DNA of 32,755 nucleotides from a virus: positions 1-32,755 of IMG/VR virus record IMGVR_UViG_3300025870_000042; one strand, 5' to 3'. A program made the translations under genes and the position numbers. The stretch's first letter is position 1; every line of letters starts with the position of its first letter. Under the pieces are notes generated by a model that saw only the letters and a program-made list of their open reading frames with translations, was not told the origin of the DNA and ran no database searches. Shown here piece after piece: positions 29,591 through 32,755 of the stretch.

Positions 29591-30417
29591 GAGTATTCTG
29601 TATAGGCAATGGTGAATCAAGAGTTGGTTTTGATTTAGAAAGATTAAGAGTATTAGGAACTATTGTTGGTTGTAATGCTCTTCACAGAGATTTTACACCA
29701 GATGTAATATGTGCTGTTGACCACGGCGTAATGCACGAAATTTACCATAGTGGTATTTGTAATCATATTCAAGGTTATTTTAGAGATTGGACCAAGATAC
29801 CTGAAAAGATGTATAAAATGGTCGTTGAAGGTAATGTATCAAGTAAAGATATTGATTTAATCAGAAAAGAAGGCGTACTAACAGAAAACAATAAAGGTCT
29901 ATCTAAAGAGTTTGTATTTCACGGTTCAAAACTAGAGGGTGTGGCACACATTATTAAGAAGAATAAAGAAGTCATTGAAAAGAATATTAGCACAGGTCAA
30001 ATTAAAGTATCTTGGATACATCCAACTAAAGATAGAACCACAAGTTTAACAGATATAATGAATGGTAAAGATAAAGGGTGGGCAACAGGTCCATCTAGTG
30101 GTTATGTTGCTTGTCATTTAGGTGCAACAGAGGTATTTTTAGTAGGCCACGACCTACAATCAACTAAACCAACAGTTAATAATATCTACAAAGGCACAAA
30201 ACATTATGTCGCCAAAGAGAATGGTCCTACTCCACACGTAAATTGGGTAAATCAATGGTTGACACTATTCAAAGAGAATCCAGATGTCACATTTTACAAA
30301 GTAAATAGAGATTTGAACTTAAAAGATAATATTAATAAACACGTAGATGAATGGGCAGGTACACCAAATTTATTCTATGTTGACTATTCCAGCATTGACA
30401 ATTTAGAGAAAGTTTGA
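29587..30417 (+). CDS. MptE/DUF115-like glycosyltransferase-type protein
   Basis: A 276-residue protein starting MRVFCIGNGESRVGFDLERL, then GCNALHRDFTPDVICAVD, the pattern of DUF115/MptE-like proteins (related to motility-associated factor glycosyltransferases), seen in many marine T4-like phages. A later SSGYVACHLGATEVFLVGHD completes the Rossmann-like region. It may transfer or synthesise a sugar derivative. Its last codons contain the -35 and spacer of a downstream promoter. Confidence 0.72.
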   Translation: MRVFCIGNGESRVGFDLERLRVLGTIVGCNALHRDFTPDVICAVDHGVMHEIYHSGICNHIQGYFRDWTKIPEKMYKMVVEGNVSSKDIDLIRKEGVLTENNKGLSKEFVFHGSKLEGVAHIIKKNKEVIEKNISTGQIKVSWIHPTKDRTTSLTDIMNGKDKGWATGPSSGYVACHLGATEVFLVGHDLQSTKPTVNNIYKGTKHYVAKENGPTPHVNWVNQWLTLFKENPDVTFYKVNRDLNLKDNINKHVDEWAGTPNLFYVDYSSIDNLEKV

Positions 30418-30423
30418 TATATT
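30395..30423 (+). promoter_or_regulatory. Sigma70-like promoter inside the MptE-like gene end
   Basis: A consensus TTGACA at 30395-30400, 17-nt spacer and TATATT at 30418-30423. The small ORF at 30431 begins 7 nt after the -10, again close to the predicted +1. Confidence 0.75.
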
Positions 30424-30430
30424 GTTATAT

Positions 30431-30580
30431 ATGATGATAAGAATACTTACAAATATGATTGAACTAATGAATAGATACAGAGATTATCTTATTGAAAAGT
30501 CAATACCAAAAAAAGTATCAGCAAAACAATGGGCTGATGGTTATGAAAAATATATAAAAGAAAAGAAAATAAAGGAATAA
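30431..30580 (+). CDS. Small basic protein, 49 aa, possibly leaderless
   Basis: A 49-residue basic protein with a helical start (MMIRILTNMIELMNRYRDYL) and a Lys-rich tail (YEKYIKEKKIKE). The ATGATG start lies 7 nt after the -10 of the 30395 promoter. The end of the frame carries the AAAGGAATAAG site of the peroxiredoxin gene, which starts 1 nt after the stop. Function unknown. Confidence 0.62.
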   Translation: MMIRILTNMIELMNRYRDYLIEKSIPKKVSAKQWADGYEKYIKEKKIKE

Positions 30581-30581
30581 G

Positions 30582-31127
30582 ATGTACGAAGGATTTAAAA
30601 TACCAAAAGTCACGTTTAGAGTAAGAGAGGGTGATGAGGTTGAAACAGATGGTGGTTGTGCTATTGGTGGTCAATGGACAAATTTAACAACAGATAATAT
30701 CTTTAAAAAGAAGAGAGTTGTTTTGTTCAGTTTACCTGGTGCATTTACACCTACTTGTTCGTCTGAGCAACTACCAAGCTTTGAAGAACATTATGACAGA
30801 ATCACGAAGTTTGCCATTGACGAAGTTTATTGTATTTCAGTAAATGATTCGTTTGTGATGAACGCTTGGTCACAACATATGGGAATTGAAAAAGTCAAAA
30901 TGATACCAGATGGTTCAGGAAACTTTACTAGATTTATGGGTATGTTGATTGGTAAAAACCATTTAGGTTTTGGCAATAGAAGTTGGAGATATATGGCTGT
31001 TATTAATAATGGTGTTGTCGAGAAGTTTTGGCAAGAACCAGGAATTAATAACGAGGGTAAAGATGATGACCCCTATGTAGAGTCAACACCAGAGAATGTA
31101 ATGGAATATTTGCGAAAGAGTGAGTAA
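30582..31127 (+). CDS. Peroxiredoxin (Prx5-like)
   Basis: A 181-residue thioredoxin-fold peroxidase with the peroxidatic site PGAFTPTCSSEQLP, followed by YCISVNDSFVMNAW and a C-terminal domain ending LRKSE. This is the Prx5 family layout. It would detoxify hydrogen or alkyl peroxides, plausible for a phage of sunlit seawater, using glutathione/glutaredoxin as reductant in many Prx5 enzymes. It follows a small gene in the 30395 operon. Confidence 0.9.
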   Translation: MYEGFKIPKVTFRVREGDEVETDGGCAIGGQWTNLTTDNIFKKKRVVLFSLPGAFTPTCSSEQLPSFEEHYDRITKFAIDEVYCISVNDSFVMNAWSQHMGIEKVKMIPDGSGNFTRFMGMLIGKNHLGFGNRSWRYMAVINNGVVEKFWQEPGINNEGKDDDPYVESTPENVMEYLRKSE

Positions 31128-31133
31128 AACTAT

Positions 31134-31141
31134 TATAAATA
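31134..31141 (+). promoter_or_regulatory. T4-type late promoter octamer upstream of gp32
   Basis: TATAAATA lies 66 nt before the gp32 ATG. The resulting leader is A-rich with little pairing and contains AAAGGAGATATA before the ATG. Confidence 0.75.
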
Positions 31142-31207
31142 CTAATGAGGCCGATAAAACAGGTCACACAAATACAACGAACATATTAAATACAAAGGAG
31201 ATATAAT

Positions 31208-32104
31208 ATGGATTTTGAAAGCTTAAAATCAAGTGCTAGCAACTTTGATAAAATTACAAAGGCGCTAGAACAATCAAGCGAAAAACCAGAGACCTCTGGT
31301 AATTCTAAAAACAAATACCAAGATGACAGAATTTGGAAACCTGAACTAGATAAAACTGGTAATGGTTATGCTGTTCTACGTTTCTTACCTGCTACAAGTG
31401 GTGAAGAAATGCCTTGGCAAAGAGTATGGTCACACGCATTCCAAGATAAAGGCGGTTGGTTTATTGAAAACTCTTTAACTACATTGAATCAAAAGGATCC
31501 AGTTAGTGAAGAGAACACTAGACTATGGAATACTGGTGTAGATAGTGACAAAGAAATTGCTCGTAAGAGAAAAAGAAAATTGTCATACTATGCTAACGTT
31601 CTTATCGTTAGTGACCCGAAACATCCAGAGAACGAAGGCCAAGTTAAGTTGTTCAAGTTTGGTAAGAAAATCTTTGATAAGATTACCGAAGCAATGCAAC
31701 CGGCGTTTGAAGATGAAACACCAATCAACCCATTTGACTTTTGGAAAGGTGCAAACTTTAAACTGAAAATCAGAAAAGTTGATGGCTATTGGAATTACGA
31801 TAAGTCTGAATTTGAAGGTGTTAGCCAAATCAAAGAGAATGATGAAGACATCAAATCTATTTGGTCTAAGCAATACCCTCTAAACCCTTTTGTTGACCCT
31901 AGTAATTTTAAGACCTATGATGAACTCAAAGAGAAACTGAATAGGGTAATTATGGGACAACGAAACACAGAGACAGTAGAAAATGTTGACCTCCCACCAC
32001 ATACTACAACCTCTGTGCCTAGTGGAAGTGATGTTAAATCTACGCCAGCTAGTGATGAGGACGATACAATGTCCTACTTTAGTAAATTGGCAGACGAAGA
32101 TTAA
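31208..32104 (+). CDS. Single-stranded DNA-binding protein (T4 gp32-like)
   Basis: A 298-residue protein. The N-terminal basic/coil segment is followed by the OB-fold region with YAVLRFLPATSGEEMPWQRV, WFIENSLTTL, a basic RKRKRKLSYYANVLIVSDP stretch, then GQVKLFKFGKKIFDKI and NPFDFWKGANFKLKI, matching the gp32 family. The C-terminal 60 residues are acidic (DEDDTMSYFSKLADED), the usual protein-interaction tail. It coats replication and recombination intermediates and recruits gp59. A strong AAAGGAG site precedes the ATG, and a strong terminator follows. Confidence 0.93.
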   Translation: MDFESLKSSASNFDKITKALEQSSEKPETSGNSKNKYQDDRIWKPELDKTGNGYAVLRFLPATSGEEMPWQRVWSHAFQDKGGWFIENSLTTLNQKDPVSEENTRLWNTGVDSDKEIARKRKRKLSYYANVLIVSDPKHPENEGQVKLFKFGKKIFDKITEAMQPAFEDETPINPFDFWKGANFKLKIRKVDGYWNYDKSEFEGVSQIKENDEDIKSIWSKQYPLNPFVDPSNFKTYDELKEKLNRVIMGQRNTETVENVDLPPHTTTSVPSGSDVKSTPASDEDDTMSYFSKLADED

Positions 32105-32132
32105 ACAAATCTCTCTCAAATCACAACTACAA

Positions 32133-32163
32133 CCTCTAGCGAGAAATCGCTAGGGGTTTTCTT
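32133..32163 (+). terminator. Rho-independent terminator after gp32
   Basis: A 10-bp stem (CCTCTAGCGA with TCGCTAGGGG) closes a GAAA tetraloop, followed by TTTTCTT. It ends the gp32 transcript, and the next late promoter begins at the last T. Confidence 0.9.
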
Positions 32164-32170
32164 ATAAATA
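32163..32170 (+). promoter_or_regulatory. T4-type late promoter octamer for virion genes
   Basis: TATAAATA directly follows the gp32 terminator. Counting from T4 late promoters, the predicted +1 is 32176, the A of the next ATG. Confidence 0.75.
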
Positions 32171-32175
32171 GTGGT

Positions 32176-32730
32176 ATGGTAAATATATTTAATCCACTTG
32201 TTGACTTACAAGGAAATCAGTTTAAATCTGCTTCTTGGTACCGTAATGCAGCTTCATTAATATCAGACAGAGCAACGTCTAGTAAATTAATGAAAGATGG
32301 CAAATTACTAGGTAGACCAAGTGCCGGCAGAATGGCCTTGTTTGCATATGACCCAAAAACAAAAGCAAAACTACCATTCTATGACGTATTTCCGTTAGTA
32401 TTACCTATTGACACATTTAGAGGTGGTTTTATAGGTTTAAACTTTCACTATTTGCCATATGGTATTAGATATAAATTATTAGACCAACTACAACAGTTTG
32501 CCACCAATACTAAATATGACCAGTCAACTAGACTACAAGTCACGTATGACGCAGTAAAAAATATTGGTATGATTAAACCAGCAATTAAAAAATACCTTTG
32601 GCGTTATGTACGAAGTAATTTTTTAAGAGTTGATGTAGATGAAATGGCTATTGCAATTTATTTACCAGTAGCACAATTTAAAAAGGCAAGTCTTGGTCAA
32701 GTATTTGCTGATAGTAGGAGAAAAATCTAA
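32176..32730 (+). CDS. Conserved T4-like virion/assembly-type protein, 184 aa
   Basis: A 184-residue protein with SASWYRNAASLISDR, GRPSAGRMALFAYDP, and PLVLPIDTFRGGFIGLNFHYLPYGIRYKLL, a pattern I recall from a conserved T4-like cyanophage structural or late gene without a settled name. It is driven by a late promoter and follows the gp32 terminator, so it likely starts a late structural operon. The ATG sits at the predicted +1, so the transcript may be leaderless. Confidence 0.78.
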   Translation: MVNIFNPLVDLQGNQFKSASWYRNAASLISDRATSSKLMKDGKLLGRPSAGRMALFAYDPKTKAKLPFYDVFPLVLPIDTFRGGFIGLNFHYLPYGIRYKLLDQLQQFATNTKYDQSTRLQVTYDAVKNIGMIKPAIKKYLWRYVRSNFLRVDVDEMAIAIYLPVAQFKKASLGQVFADSRRKI

Positions 32731-32755
32731 TGGCAATTTTACGTGGGGGCAGACG
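32730..32755 (+). CDS. Start of a further late gene (3' partial)
   Basis: The ATG overlaps the last base of the previous stop (TAATG), and the window ends after eight codons (MAILRGGR). The short basic start with G-G-R matches the beginning of a conserved virion-type protein in T4-like marine phages, but nothing more can be seen. Confidence 0.5.

Noticed and set aside
1-32755. CRISPR arrays, tRNA genes, insertion sequences, introns, integrase or attachment sites
   Set aside because: No repeat-spacer pattern, cloverleaf, transposase, intron or att-like sequence was found on reading both strands.

Overview
This window reads as part of the genome of a large lytic T4-like phage (myovirus), most likely infecting a marine alphaproteobacterium of the SAR11/Pelagibacter type. 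The T4-like assignment rests on gp61-type primase, NrdA/NrdB, a gp33-type late co-activator, a gp59-type helicase loader and gp32 in T4-like order (33-59-32), plus T4-type late promoter octamers (TATAAATA). The host guess rests on strong AT-richness, host-like sigma70 promoters, and a tmRNA gene in the circularly permuted two-piece format typical of alphaproteobacteria. No host gene or integrase is seen, and every supported gene is on the + strand.

Layout. 1-1974: end of a structural/appendage-like gene and two small membrane/coiled-coil proteins, closed by a strong terminator (2004-2032). 2055-7241: a sigma70-like promoter drives primase, nrdA, nrdB, a tiny zinc-ribbon protein and a RuvC-like resolvase. 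7238-13753: a tightly overlapping eight-gene island of sugar/surface-modification enzymes (FkbM-like methyltransferase, three nucleotide-diphospho-sugar glycosyltransferase-like proteins, three divergent tandem paralogues with a GT-B/capsule-enzyme-like C-terminus, a 2OG-Fe(II) oxygenase) and one unknown. 13830-16350: small early/middle unknown genes including a DUF3310 protein. 16424-19136: a run of envelope-targeted small proteins, including two lipoproteins. 19114-21271: glutaredoxin, a TTG-started unknown, a small DNA-binding-like protein and a conserved T4-like protein. 21264-23198: three 30-bp AT repeats, stacked early and late promoters, a secreted protein, a SprT-like metalloprotein and a membrane-anchored glucosaminidase. 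23199-27661: a membrane protein with an overlapping lipoprotein gene, several conserved unknowns, an M15 peptidase and a Cas4/RecB-like nuclease. 28020-28280: the tmRNA. 28278-32104: gp33, gp59, an MptE-like protein, peroxiredoxin and gp32. 32163 to the end: a late gene region entering the virion genes.

The two most notable signals are (i) a complete permuted tmRNA whose tag reads ANDNNFALAA, with the -35 box of the gp33 promoter overlapping its 3' end, and (ii) a recurring geometry in which the -10 hexamer or late octamer lies 5-8 nt before an ATG, so that the predicted +1 falls on or within about 2 nt of the start codon. This suggests leaderless phage mRNAs in both early and late classes. 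All family names are from recognition of motifs by eye; no database search was run.
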